From Neisseria mucosa (GTDB taxonomy: Bacteria > Pseudomonadota > Gammaproteobacteria > Burkholderiales > Neisseriaceae): a stretch of DNA of 64,000 nt. The notes below the pieces were generated by a model. It was not told the origin of the DNA. It worked only from the letters and a program-made list of their open reading frames with translations, and did not search any database. Below, in pieces: positions 29,096-37,656 of the stretch. Every line of letters begins with the position of its first letter. The stretch's first letter is position 1. Location: NCBI RefSeq assembly GCF_013267835.1, contig NZ_CP053939.1, positions 682,001 through 746,000 on the forward strand. The letters run 5' to 3'. The position numbers were made by a program, and so were the translations under genes.

Positions 29096-29929
29096 TCAAA
29101 GTTTGTTCATATCAATATCGAATCCTGCTGCTTTTAACTCTTTGGCAATTTTGTATTTCCATTGGTCAAAATCATTTGCTGGTATATAACCTAAACCTTG
29201 AATATCTGATGGAAATTCAACATTTTTACTAACTAAGCAGCAAACTCTTTCCCTCCCTAACTTCGCCATCAAATAACCATGTTCAAGCACTACATTTTGT
29301 CTTGCGCGGGATTTAAGCTCTCCATCTTCTGATTTCAGACGACCTTCATCGCATGGCGTATAAAGAACAATACCAAAACCTACATCTGTACATTCTTCAA
29401 TTTTTTCAATAATTGTTTTTCCGATATTGGCTTGCTCTTGCAAAATAATTGGTTCTAGTCCTAATGCTCTCAGTACATTCTCTACTTGAGTAAGTAGGTT
29501 ACGGTCTCTACCATGAACAATGAAAATTTTGTTTGAGCTAATTGGTAGCTCTTTTTTGGGTTCTGAAACAGTAGTACTTAATAAATTTTGAGCTTCTTCT
29601 AAAATATCATCAGTTATGTCTTGTGTATATTGATTTGCTTTTGATGCTTTCTCTCTTGAGTAAAACAGTGCTAAGAATTGGTCAGTTCTAGGATCTTTTT
29701 TAACGTTTTCCACAATGATTTCGGTATTTAAGTCAGACTTTGTTACAACAAATCGGCAGGCATCATTTATTTTATAGCCATTTATTCGTAATGTTTGTTC
29801 TTTTAGATAAGGTATTGCAAACTTATCTAATAACTTAGTTTTATCTTGCATATCAAGTTCATAATATTGTTTATTATTGCCATTCTTATCTTTCTCATTA
29901 GTTTCTACCAATACATGATAAAACATCAT
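29096..29929 (-). CDS. TIR-domain (CAP12/PycTIR-like, PF10137-type) predicted NAD+-cleaving defence protein
   Basis: A 277-residue cytosolic protein. Residues 134-277 are a TIR-like domain: KIFIVHGRDRN, LEPIILQEQANIGKTIIEKIEE, VGFGIVLYTPCDEG, RARQNVVLEHGYLMAKLGRE and the closing ELKAAGFDIDMNKL. Glu216 in NVVLEHGY is the expected catalytic glutamate of TIR NADases. Residues 1-110 form a separate module (FYHVLVETNEKDKNG, YYELDMQDKTKLLDKFAIPYL) that resembles N-terminal domains I associate with other bacterial defence effectors; it is not an obvious STING or cyclic-nucleotide-binding domain. Related TIR proteins deplete NAD+ on phage infection (CBASS, Pycsar). No cyclase gene is nearby. It is much more AT-rich than nrdA or nrdB, sits between them, and all uptake sequences in and around it are of the AGGTCGTCTGAA type, so it is probably imported. 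The trigger is unknown. Confidence 0.85.
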   Translation of the reverse strand: MMFYHVLVETNEKDKNGNNKQYYELDMQDKTKLLDKFAIPYLKEQTLRINGYKINDACRFVVTKSDLNTEIIVENVKKDPRTDQFLALFYSREKASKANQYTQDITDDILEEAQNLLSTTVSEPKKELPISSNKIFIVHGRDRNLLTQVENVLRALGLEPIILQEQANIGKTIIEKIEECTDVGFGIVLYTPCDEGRLKSEDGELKSRARQNVVLEHGYLMAKLGRERVCCLVSKNVEFPSDIQGLGYIPANDFDQWKYKIAKELKAAGFDIDMNKL

Positions 29930-30008
29930 TTTTCCTTGTAATATTATTTTCCCAATATTTTTAAGACGACCCTTTAGACTTTACTGGTCGTCTGAAAATT
30001 CATCTTAT

Positions 30009-32288
30009 TTAAATCTTACAAGCCCCTCCAGCGCAACCGTCATCCTGAATATCGGTCTGCGTATCGTCCGCGCCGTCGCGGGTGTTGTGGTAGTACAGGG
30101 TTTTGACGCCATATTTGTAGGCGGTCAGCAGATCTTTCAGCATTTGTTTCATGGAAACTTTGCTGCCTTCAAATTTGTTAGGGTCATAGGCGGTATTGGC
30201 AGAAATCGATTGATCGACGAATTTTTGCATTACACCAACGAGTTTCAGGTAGCCTTCGTTGCCGGGAAGCTGCCACAGGGTTTCGTAGGCATCTTTCAGG
30301 GTTTCAAATTCCGGTACGACTTGTTTCAAAATACCGTCTTTCGATGCTTTAACGCTGACCAGGCCGCGTGGAGGCTCGATGCCGTTGGTGGCGTTGGCAA
30401 TTTGCGAGCTGGTTTCAGACGGCATGAGTGCGGTCAGGGTAGAGTTGCGCAGGCCGTATTTGACGATGTCGGCGCGCAGGCTTTCCCAGTCGTAGTGCAA
30501 AGGCTCGTTGCACACGGCGTCCAAGTCTTTTTTGTAGGTGTCGATGGGCAGTTTGCCTTGCGAATAAACGGTTTGGTTGAAGAGCGGACATGCGCCGTAT
30601 TCTTTGGCAAGGTTCACCGATGCTTTGAGCAGGTAATACTGCATGGCTTCAAAGGTGCGGTGGGTCAGGCCAAGCGCAGAGTCGTCGCTGTAACGTACGC
30701 CGTTTTTCGCCAAATAGTAGGCGTAGTTGATGACGCCGATGCCGAGCGTGCGGCGGTTCATGGTTGCGGTGCGTGCGGCTGCAACCGGATAGTCTTGATA
30801 GTCCAGCAGGGCATCAAGTGCGCGTACGGTCAAATCGGCGAGTTCTTCCAGTTCGTCCAAGTTGTTCAATGCGCCCAAGTTGAAGGCGGACAAGGTGCAC
30901 AAGGCAATTTCGCCGTTCGGATCGTTGATGTTGTCCAAAGGTTTGGTCGGCAGGGCGATTTCCATGCACAAGTTGGACTGATGAACAGGCGCAACGCGTG
31001 GATCAAAAGGGCTGTGCGTGTTGCAGTGATCAACGTTTTGGATATAGATACGACCGGTACCGGCGCGCTCCTGCATCAGGGTGGAGAACAATTCTGTTGC
31101 CGGCAAAGTGCGTTTGCGGATGTTCGGGTCTTGCTCGTATTTCGTGTAGAGACGCTCGAATTCGTCTTGGTCGGCAAAAAACGCATCATACAAACCCGGA
31201 ACTTCATTCGGCGAGAACAGGGTAATGTTGCCGCCTTTAATCAAGCGGGTGTACAGCAGGCGGTTGATTTGCACGCCGTAGTCCAGTTGGCGGATGCGGT
31301 TGTCTTCCACGCCGCGGTTGTTTTTCAATACCAACAGGCTTTCGGCTTCGATGTGCCACAATGGGTAGAACAAGGTTGCCGCGCCGCCGCGTACGCCGCC
31401 TTGTGAGCAGGACTTAACGGCCGCCTGGAACATTTTGAAGAATGGGATACAGCCGGTATGTTGCGCTTCACCGCCACGGATTTCGCTACCCAAGCCGCGG
31501 ATACGGCCGGCGTTGATGCCGATGCCTGCTCGTTGGGAAACGTATTTCACAATCGCACTGGTGGTGGCGTTGATGGAGTCGAGGCTGTCGTCGCATTCAA
31601 TCAATACGCAGCTTGAGAATTGACGGGTAGGCGTACGCACGCCGCTCATGATAGGCGTAGGCAGCGATACTTTGAATGTGGAAACGGCGTCGTAAAATCG
31701 TTTGACGTAATCCAAACGGGTCTCTTTCGGATATTTGCTAAAGAGACACATGGCCACCAAAATGTATAAAAACTGAGGCGTTTCATAAATTTGGCGGGTC
31801 ACGCGGTTTTGAACCAGATATTTGCCTTCGAGCTGTTTCACGGCAGCATAAGAGAAGGTCATGTCGCGGCTATGGTCGATATAGGCATTCAGCTCGTCAA
31901 ACTCTTCGCGACTGTAATCTGCGATGATGTGGCGGTCGTATTTGCCCGCATCGGTCAGTTTTTTAACGTGATCGTAGAGGTGGGGCGGTTCGAACTCGCC
32001 GTAAGCGATTTTGCGCAGATGGAAAATGGCGAGGCGGGCAGCCAGATATTGATAATCGGGCGTGTCTTGTGAGATCAGGTCGGCCGCGGCCTTGATGATG
32101 GTCTCATGGATGTCGTCGGTACGGATACCGTTGTAAAACTGAATATGTGATTTGAGCTCGACTTGCGATACGGAGACGTTTTGTAAGCCTTCCGCCGCCC
32201 AAGTAACAACACGGTGGATTTTGTCTAAATCGATATCTTCCAAGCGTCCGTCGCGTTTGGTTACTTTAATATTCGTTGCTGCATTCAT
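30009..32288 (-). CDS. nrdA: Ribonucleotide reductase class Ia, alpha subunit
   Basis: Catalytic subunit reducing ribonucleoside diphosphates; 759 residues, the E. coli length. An ATP-cone (NIKVTKRDGRLEDIDLDKIHR) opens the protein, so dATP feedback is expected. RTPTRQFSSCVLIECDDSL carries a redox-active Cys, HQSNLCMEIALPT has the N-x-C-x-E active-site set, and the C-terminal redox Cys pair is in DDGCAGGACKI. It is followed downstream by the TIR gene, nrdB and a YfaE-like ferredoxin. Upstream, two NrdR-box-like sequences overlap the probable promoter, predicting repression by NrdR. Confidence 0.96.
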   Translation of the reverse strand: MNAATNIKVTKRDGRLEDIDLDKIHRVVTWAAEGLQNVSVSQVELKSHIQFYNGIRTDDIHETIIKAAADLISQDTPDYQYLAARLAIFHLRKIAYGEFEPPHLYDHVKKLTDAGKYDRHIIADYSREEFDELNAYIDHSRDMTFSYAAVKQLEGKYLVQNRVTRQIYETPQFLYILVAMCLFSKYPKETRLDYVKRFYDAVSTFKVSLPTPIMSGVRTPTRQFSSCVLIECDDSLDSINATTSAIVKYVSQRAGIGINAGRIRGLGSEIRGGEAQHTGCIPFFKMFQAAVKSCSQGGVRGGAATLFYPLWHIEAESLLVLKNNRGVEDNRIRQLDYGVQINRLLYTRLIKGGNITLFSPNEVPGLYDAFFADQDEFERLYTKYEQDPNIRKRTLPATELFSTLMQERAGTGRIYIQNVDHCNTHSPFDPRVAPVHQSNLCMEIALPTKPLDNINDPNGEIALCTLSAFNLGALNNLDELEELADLTVRALDALLDYQDYPVAAARTATMNRRTLGIGVINYAYYLAKNGVRYSDDSALGLTHRTFEAMQYYLLKASVNLAKEYGACPLFNQTVYSQGKLPIDTYKKDLDAVCNEPLHYDWESLRADIVKYGLRNSTLTALMPSETSSQIANATNGIEPPRGLVSVKASKDGILKQVVPEFETLKDAYETLWQLPGNEGYLKLVGVMQKFVDQSISANTAYDPNKFEGSKVSMKQMLKDLLTAYKYGVKTLYYHNTRDGADDTQTDIQDDGCAGGACKI

Positions 32289-32680
32289 TATTCAGTCTTC
32301 CCATTAAAAAACACAAGATACGGTATTTGATTGCTTTGAACGGCACAATATAATGTATTTTTCCTTGTTTAACTAGACTTGACAATGCGCTTTTTTCGGG
32401 GGTTGATTAAAGAGGGGAATGGCTCAGGCTAGGTTTTATGTGGGTTTGTGGCGGTCAGGCATTATTTTGTGTTTGCATCACATTTGTTCAAAATTTTTCT
32501 AGAGGCTTATGAAATAAAGAGATTTATATTCAGATTTCGTCTAAATGGAAGGTGTGTTAAATTTTGCAAAGCAAGTAGTATGATGTAGTAATTAACCACA
32601 TTTTTTGTCATGTAAAAAATGGGCGTTTTGCCGGTGCCTAGGCGAAACATATAATGGAAAAACTATTTAGGAGGCGAATC
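32289..32680. other. Divergent intergenic region nrdA / small secreted protein
   Basis: 392 bp without a gene. Near nrdA it holds the NrdR-box pair. Near 32599-32621 there is a hairpin (CATTTTTT / AAAAAATG, 7-nt loop) upstream of the plus-strand gene. The rest is AT-rich with nothing I recognise. Confidence 0.6.
32311..32358 (-). promoter_or_regulatory. Tandem NrdR-box-like sites before nrdA
   Basis: 32343-32358 (GCACAATATAATGTAT) differs at one core position from the NrdR box (acaCwATATATwGTgt as I recall it). A weaker box lies at 32311-32326 (ACACAAGATACGGTAT). Box starts are 32 bp apart, the roughly three-turn spacing typical of NrdR pairs. The strong box also contains TATATT on the minus strand, a possible nrdA -10. 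Confidence 0.55.
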
Positions 32681-33013
32681 ATGTTAATGTTGAAAAATTT
32701 AGGTTCCGCACTGGCGGCGATTGCCATATTGAGTTTGGGTGCTTATTCTGCCGAGGTGGCGGCCAAGCCGCATGGCCCTCATGTGAGCAAACACCAGCCA
32801 GCGAAGAAAAACAAATTGCATCCCGCTTGCAAGCAATACCTTGAGCGCCGTGCCGCTTGGTATCGCTACAAGGGCAACAAGGCCGAGCTGAAGGAAAACC
32901 GAAAAGCGGCAAAAGCGTTCCGCAGTTTGCCTTATGCCGAACAAAAAATCCAATGCCAAGCCGCTTATCGGGCATTTGATGATTTTGATCATGGCAAATT
33001 CCGCCGCCGTTAA
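32681..33013 (+). CDS. Small exported basic protein of unknown function
   Basis: 110 residues from the ATG at 32681, which has a perfect AGGAGGC ribosome-binding site 5 bp upstream (an ATG at 32654 in the same frame lacks one). A signal peptide is evident: MLMLKNLGSALAAIAILSLGAYSAEVAA, cleavage probably after AEVAA or nearby. The mature part is Lys/Arg/His-rich (KPHGPHVSKHQPAKKNK) with two cysteines (HPACKQYL, KIQCQAAY) that could pair, and ends FDHGKFRRR. I do not recognise a family. It is convergent with queH and shares a terminator with it. Confidence 0.75.
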   Translation: MLMLKNLGSALAAIAILSLGAYSAEVAAKPHGPHVSKHQPAKKNKLHPACKQYLERRAAWYRYKGNKAELKENRKAAKAFRSLPYAEQKIQCQAAYRAFDDFDHGKFRRR

Positions 33014-33028
33014 TCGGCTGATTTGAAT

Positions 33029-33059
33029 AAAGGCCGTCTGAAGGTTTCAGACGGCCTTT
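33029..33059. terminator. DUS-pair terminator between convergent genes
   Basis: AAAGGCCGTCTGAA / TTTCAGACGGCCTTT with a 2-nt centre and T-rich flank; serves both the exported protein gene and queH. Confidence 0.8.
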
Positions 33060-33064
33060 GATTT

Positions 33065-33799
33065 TTATTTCTCAACGATGATTTTGCTTTCGGCTTGAGG
33101 CTCGTATTGAGTGGATTCATCACCGTAATACAACACGCCCAGCTTGATGGGGATGCGGCCTTGCGATTTGCGGTGGGCATTGGAGTCGCGCAGGGAATAG
33201 GCGCATCCGCAGTATTCTTGTTGGTAGAAATGTTCGCGCTTGCTGATTTCAATCATGCGTGCGCTGCCGCCGCCTTTGCGCCAGTTGAAATCCCAATAAA
33301 CCAAGTCATCGTAGGGCTCGGCAGCGCGATGGCCGCAGCCGTTGATCTGTTTCATGTCTTTCCAGCGTGAAATGCCCAGTGAGCTGGTGAATACATGGAA
33401 GCCGTTTTCATGGGCGTATTGGGCCGTTTTTTCAAAACGCATGTCGAAACACATGGTGCAGCGGATACCGCGTTCGGGTTCGAATTCCATGCCTTTGGCT
33501 TTGGCGAACCATTCTTTGCGGTCGTTTTCGTAGTCGTCGTCTTTGTCGATGAAGGGAATGCCGAATTTATCCGCAAAGCGCATGTTTTCTTCTTTGCGCA
33601 GCATATATTCTTTGTGCGGATGGATATTGGGGTTGTAAAAATAAATGGTGTAGTCGATGCCGCTGGCAAGCAGGGCTTCCATTACTTCGCCGCTGCACGG
33701 GGCGCAGCAGGAATGCAGCAGGACTTTTTTATGACCGCCGGGCGGAACGAGGATGGGGCGGTCGATATTGGTAACGATAGGCGTGGTTTTTTCGGTCAT
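33065..33799 (-). CDS. queH: Epoxyqueuosine reductase QueH
   Basis: Last step of queuosine tRNA modification (epoxyqueuosine to queuosine), replacing the unrelated QueG. The 244-residue protein has the QueH cysteine set: HSCCAPC (Cys31, 32 and 35), RCTMCFDMR (Cys114 and 117) and QEYCGCAYS; together these bind the 4Fe-4S cluster and neighbouring metal in characterised Que[14 protein letters not shown] and [11 protein letters not shown] are other family segments. It was long annotated as DUF208. Confidence 0.92.
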   Translation of the reverse strand: MTEKTTPIVTNIDRPILVPPGGHKKVLLHSCCAPCSGEVMEALLASGIDYTIYFYNPNIHPHKEYMLRKEENMRFADKFGIPFIDKDDDYENDRKEWFAKAKGMEFEPERGIRCTMCFDMRFEKTAQYAHENGFHVFTSSLGISRWKDMKQINGCGHRAAEPYDDLVYWDFNWRKGGGSARMIEISKREHFYQQEYCGCAYSLRDSNAHRKSQGRIPIKLGVLYYGDESTQYEPQAESKIIVEK

Positions 33800-33825
33800 G
33801 GTTGTATTCTGTTTTTGATATTTTT

Positions 33826-33858
33826 TTCAGACGGCCTTTATCTCTGAGGCCGTCTGAA
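33826..33858 (-). terminator. DUS pair after patatin-like gene
   Basis: TTCAGACGGCCT (33826-33837) and AGGCCGTCTGAA (33847-33858), 9-nt loop, between queH and the patatin gene stop. Confidence 0.65.
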
Positions 33859-33898
33859 GGGGTTGAAATCTATTTGTCTATTTTAACAGAGCAATACT

Positions 33899-35356
33899 TT
33901 ATGGAACAGATTGTTTCTGTGTTTCTTTTTCGTTTAACGGTTTGAAATCTTTAGCGTCCGGCGGCGGTTCGGCAAAGATGGTGTCTGGATTGTGATGTGC
34001 TGCAAATTCTGTCAGCAGGTTGCGGTAGTCCAGCGATTGCTTCATCAGTTCGGCAGCGGCGGTACACAGGTTGTCCACATCTTCCGGCGGCAGATAAAAA
34101 CTGGTCGGAATGTTCAATACTTTTTCCCTCAACTCGGAAGGAGGGAGGTCTTTGAGGTTGAGGCTGACGAAGGAGAAGCTGATGCCGTCGGTTTGTTTGT
34201 CTTTATTCCACTGATCGACGAAGGCGCGGAAACGGCGCAGGGATTCTTGCGAGTTTTGGTCGATGGGGATATTGACGATGGAGGAGACGACGTCGCGGAA
34301 ACCGGGAACGGCCGCGGTTTTGTCCAAATTGCTGCTGACTTGGTTTTGCGCATTGACGTTGATAACGACGATATGGCGGATTTTGTTTTGTTTGATTTTA
34401 TGCGTCAGAATTTTTTCCGGATACATCTCCGTCATGTCCAAAAGGCTGCGCATGCCCAGATTGTCGGTCAGGCCGCCGTCTATCAGGTGGATGTAGGGGC
34501 GGTTTTTCCCGTCTGCGTATTTTTGGAATCGCTCGTAAAACTCTTTTATAGTGCGGCTTTGTTGTCTGCCTGTTTCACTGTCGTCTACGTTTTCGATTTT
34601 AATCGGCGGCGTGTAGTTGCAGCGTCCGCCGTTGTTGTTTAGGGTGATCGGTGCAAAGACCATGGGGACGGAGCTGGATGCGGCGACGGCTCGGGCGATG
34701 CGGAGGTTGCCCAGGTCGATACACATCGGATCAAAGTATTCCTGCGTGAAGTTGAAGCGTTCGCCTATGCCCATATCGGTGGCGGAAATGATGGCAAACG
34801 GGCCTTTTCCGTGTTTTTCCAAATCGCGGAAAGTGGCTTTGCCGAAAAGATAGTTTTCAAACTGCTCCTGCAACAAATCTCCGCGCCCGTACTCGGGGGA
34901 GGCAAGGCGGGGTAGGTTGGACATGGAAAAGGCTTGTTTGATGACTTGGCGTTGGAAGTTTTGATGCAGGAAGCGTTTGTAAAACAATGGGATGGTGTCT
35001 TCGCCTTTTAATGCGAAATAGGCGGCCAAAACCGATCCGCCGGATACGCCGACGACGACATCGACGTTGGCCAGCAAGGATTTTCTCTTACCGCCGATGG
35101 TTACCTGCTGCTGGTTAAGCTGTTCCAAAACGCCGTAACCCAAGGCCGCCGCACGCGTTCCTCCGCCTGAAAACATGACGACAATTAAGGTATCGTCATC
35201 GTCTTCACGCTGGAGTTTGCTGGTTTCAAAGCGGTAGCCTTGCTTCAAATCGACTGCATCAATACCGGCAATGGGTTGGTATTTCACCAAGGAGCAGGCG
35301 GATAACAGGGCGAGAGAAAGTATGGAAAGCGTGGATTTGAGCTGGAATTTCGGCAT
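33899..35356 (-). CDS. Patatin-like phospholipase lipoprotein
   Basis: 485 residues. The signal peptide ends in a lipobox LLSAC (Cys21), so the protein is predicted to be lipid-anchored in the envelope. The patatin fold is evident: FSGGGTRAAALGYG (oxyanion loop, about 62-75), VGVSGGSVLAAYFA with nucleophile Ser105 in GxSxG, and HLIDGGLTDNLGM with the catalytic Asp of the DGG motif. Members hydrolyse phospholipid acyl chains; the substrate here is unknown. A long insertion lies between the two catalytic segments. It is divergent from recO. Confidence 0.88.
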   Translation of the reverse strand: MPKFQLKSTLSILSLALLSACSLVKYQPIAGIDAVDLKQGYRFETSKLQREDDDDTLIVVMFSGGGTRAAALGYGVLEQLNQQQVTIGGKRKSLLANVDVVVGVSGGSVLAAYFALKGEDTIPLFYKRFLHQNFQRQVIKQAFSMSNLPRLASPEYGRGDLLQEQFENYLFGKATFRDLEKHGKGPFAIISATDMGIGERFNFTQEYFDPMCIDLGNLRIARAVAASSSVPMVFAPITLNNNGGRCNYTPPIKIENVDDSETGRQQSRTIKEFYERFQKYADGKNRPYIHLIDGGLTDNLGMRSLLDMTEMYPEKILTHKIKQNKIRHIVVINVNAQNQVSSNLDKTAAVPGFRDVVSSIVNIPIDQNSQESLRRFRAFVDQWNKDKQTDGISFSFVSLNLKDLPPSELREKVLNIPTSFYLPPEDVDNLCTAAAELMKQSLDYRNLLTEFAAHHNPDTIFAEPPPDAKDFKPLNEKETQKQSVP

Positions 35357-35460
35357 AAAGTCAACAAAATCGGAAAATTATTGAAAACGGATTATAAAGG
35401 TTTTCAGGCGTTGTTCACAGAAGCAGGCCTTTCAGACGGCCTTTTGTGTCGATTTTCCGT

Positions 35461-35466
35461 TATAAT
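35461..35466 (+). promoter_or_regulatory. Probable recO -10 box
   Basis: A perfect TATAAT 30 bp before the recO ATG; the -35 is not clear, and a DUS lies about 25 bp further upstream. Confidence 0.4.
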
Positions 35467-35495
35467 CAACACAATCTTTATCTTTCCAAACCCTT

Positions 35496-36239
35496 ATGGC
35501 GCAACCGAACCGCATCAACCACGAACCTGTCTTTCTGCTTGCTTCCGCCCCTTGGCGCGAGAGTAGCTTGTGGGTAGAGGCCTTCAGCCGCCGTTATGGA
35601 CGTGTGGCTTTGTTGGCCAGAAGTGCGCGCAAACGACAGAGCGAGTTGCGCGGCGTGTTGGTGCCGTTTGTGCCGGTGAGCGCGTCTTGGTATGGTTCGC
35701 AAGAGTTGAAGACCTTACATCGCGCCGAATGGATAGGCGGTTGGCCGCAGCCGCAGGGCAGGGCTTTGTTCAGCGGATTGTATGTGAACGAGTTGATGCT
35801 GAAGTTGACCGTCCGCGAAGACCCGTTGCCCGAGCTTTACGATGTTTTGGCGGAAACCATGAAAACCATTTGTTGCGAGGCCAACCACATTGCCGCTTTG
35901 CGTCGTTTTGAATGGACGCTGCTGACACGCTTGGGCTTTGCCCCCGATTTGTTCCATGACGGCAACGGCAATGAAATCAACGGCGAAGAAACGTATTGGC
36001 TCACGCCGGAAGAGGCTGTGGTGCCCTTGGCAGAGGCCGACCGCTTTCACGCGCTCAATAAAGGCGTTGCCGTATCGGGTGCGACGTTAATCGATTTGAG
36101 GGAAGGCAGTTTCGTTCATCAGGAAAGTCTGGGGCAGGCTTTGAAAGTAACGCGGCTTTTGATTGACAACCTTCTGCCCGAGGGCATCAAGTCTCGGCAG
36201 GTTTTGCAACAGTTGCAGCAGTTTGGTTTGGGCAGTTGA
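35496..36239 (+). CDS. recO: DNA repair protein RecO
   Basis: Helps RecR load RecA on SSB-coated single-stranded DNA; 247 residues. The N-terminal OB fold is PVFLLASAPWRESSLWVEAFSRRYGRVALLARSARK, followed by the helical domain with GLYVNELMLKLTVREDP and LRRFEWTLLTRLGFAPD. The zinc-finger cysteines present in some RecO proteins are not seen. It heads recO-pdxJ-acpS, a common beta-proteobacterial order, though a DUS hairpin lies between recO and pdxJ. Confidence 0.92.
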   Translation: MAQPNRINHEPVFLLASAPWRESSLWVEAFSRRYGRVALLARSARKRQSELRGVLVPFVPVSASWYGSQELKTLHRAEWIGGWPQPQGRALFSGLYVNELMLKLTVREDPLPELYDVLAETMKTICCEANHIAALRRFEWTLLTRLGFAPDLFHDGNGNEINGEETYWLTPEEAVVPLAEADRFHALNKGVAVSGATLIDLREGSFVHQESLGQALKVTRLLIDNLLPEGIKSRQVLQQLQQFGLGS

Positions 36240-36245
36240 ATTTTT

Positions 36246-36286
36246 TTCAGACGGCCTTTGATATGAGAAGGCTCAGGCCGTCTGAA
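36246..36286 (+). terminator. DUS pair between recO and pdxJ
   Basis: TTCAGACGGCCT (36246-36257) and AGGCCGTCTGAA (36275-36286), 17-nt loop. It is a weaker terminator than the short-loop pairs. Confidence 0.55.
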
Positions 36287-36308
36287 ACCTTAAAGAAAGG
36301 ACATTATT

Positions 36309-37037
36309 ATGTTGTTAGGCGTAAACATCGACCATATTGCCACCGTCCGCAATGCGCGCGGTACGATTTATCCCAGCCCTGTCGAGGCGGCGCTGATTGC
36401 GGAAACCCACGGCGCAGATTTGATTACCATGCACTTGCGTGAAGACCGCCGCCATATTAAAGATGCGGACGTGTTTGCCGTTAAAAACGCCATCCGCACG
36501 CGCCTGAATTTGGAAATGGCGTTGACGGAAGAAATGCTGGAAAACGCGCTCAACGTCATGCCGGAAGATGTGTGCATCGTGCCTGAAAAACGCCAAGAAG
36601 TAACCACCGAAGGCGGTTTGGACGTATTGGCGCAACAGGATAAAGTGGCCGAGTTCACCAAAATCCTGACCGACGCTGGCATCCGCGTGTCCTTGTTTAT
36701 CGATGCCGACAACGCGCAAATCCAAGCCGCTTATGATGTCGGCGCGCCCGTTATCGAATTGCACACCGGTGCGTATGCCGATGCGCACGGCCACGCCGAG
36801 CAGATGAAACAATTCGAGCGCATTCAAAACGGTGCGCATTACGCCAGCGATTTGGGCTTGATCGTCAACGCCGGACACGGCCTGACCATTCACAACGTAA
36901 CGCCGATTGCCCAAATTCTCGCCATCCGCGAGCTGAACATCGGCCATTCGCTGATTTCCCAAGCACTCTTCCTCGGCCTGCCTGAAGCGGTCCGCCAAAT
37001 GAAGGAAGTCATGTTCAGGGCCAGAATGTTGCCTTAA
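36309..37037 (+). CDS. pdxJ: Pyridoxine 5'-phosphate synthase
   Basis: Condenses 1-deoxyxylulose 5-phosphate with 3-amino-2-oxopropyl phosphate to give PNP, the closing step of de novo vitamin B6 synthesis. The 242-residue TIM barrel begins [17 protein letters not shown] and has [52 protein letters not shown] and [17 protein letters not shown], the full series of family motifs. acpS follows 88 bp downstream. Confidence 0.96.
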   Translation: MLLGVNIDHIATVRNARGTIYPSPVEAALIAETHGADLITMHLREDRRHIKDADVFAVKNAIRTRLNLEMALTEEMLENALNVMPEDVCIVPEKRQEVTTEGGLDVLAQQDKVAEFTKILTDAGIRVSLFIDADNAQIQAAYDVGAPVIELHTGAYADAHGHAEQMKQFERIQNGAHYASDLGLIVNAGHGLTIHNVTPIAQILAIRELNIGHSLISQALFLGLPEAVRQMKEVMFRARMLP

Positions 37038-37125
37038 GGGCATCAGCCATACCGGCTAAAGCGGTTTGCTTTGGCCGGTAGCCGCATTTTCAGACGGCCT
37101 GACTATTTAAACAAGGAGCAGACCC

Positions 37126-37503
37126 ATGATTTACGGAATAGGCACGGATATTGTTTCCCTCAAACGCATTATCCGCCTGAACAAAAAATTCGGACTGGCA
37201 TTTGCGCAACGCATTCTCAGCCCGGAAGAGCTGTTGGAATTTCCGCAGGCAGGCAAGCCGGTCAACTATCTTGCCAAACGCTTTGCCGCCAAGGAGGCCT
37301 TTGCCAAAGCTGTCGGGACGGGCATACGCGGCGTGGTGTCCTTCCGTAATATCGGTGTCGGGCATGACGCATTGGGCAAGCCTGAATTGTTTTTTGCACC
37401 GGCTTTGAGCAAATGGCTGGAAGAGCAGGGCATCCGCGGCTGTCATCTGAGCATGAGCGATGAAGAAGATACCGTCATGGCTTTTGTCATTGCGGAAAAA
37501 TAA
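37126..37503 (+). CDS. acpS: Holo-[acyl-carrier-protein] synthase
   Basis: Transfers 4'-phosphopantetheine from CoA to acyl carrier protein. The 125-residue protein has IYGIGTDIVSLKRI with the metal-binding Asp, then LAKRFAAKEAFAKAVGTGI (catalytic Lys/Glu helix) and CHLSMSDEEDTVMAFVI. A purine-rich AAGGAGC ribosome-binding site precedes the ATG. It is placed directly after pdxJ as in many proteobacteria, and an intrinsic terminator follows. Confidence 0.95.
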   Translation: MIYGIGTDIVSLKRIIRLNKKFGLAFAQRILSPEELLEFPQAGKPVNYLAKRFAAKEAFAKAVGTGIRGVVSFRNIGVGHDALGKPELFFAPALSKWLEEQGIRGCHLSMSDEEDTVMAFVIAEK

Positions 37504-37576
37504 AGCCGGCCAATTTAAGTATTCTGGAATAGAACATCCTTTTCAGACGGCCTGAAGGATTGGATATTTGTTAAAA

Positions 37577-37607
37577 GTCGGGCGCATAGGCCCGACATCG
37601 TTTTTTT
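37577..37607 (+). terminator. Intrinsic terminator after acpS
   Basis: GTCGGGC (37577-37583), loop GCATAG, GCCCGAC (37590-37596), then ATCG and seven T. Confidence 0.8.
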
Positions 37608-37656
37608 ACGCATAAATCGGCAGGTGTCGCTGCCTGCTACGTATAAGAATAATCTC

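Noticed and set aside
30087..31406. 439-codon open frame antisense to nrdA
   Set aside because: Shadow of nrdA; low-complexity Val/Phe/Gln-rich product without family features.
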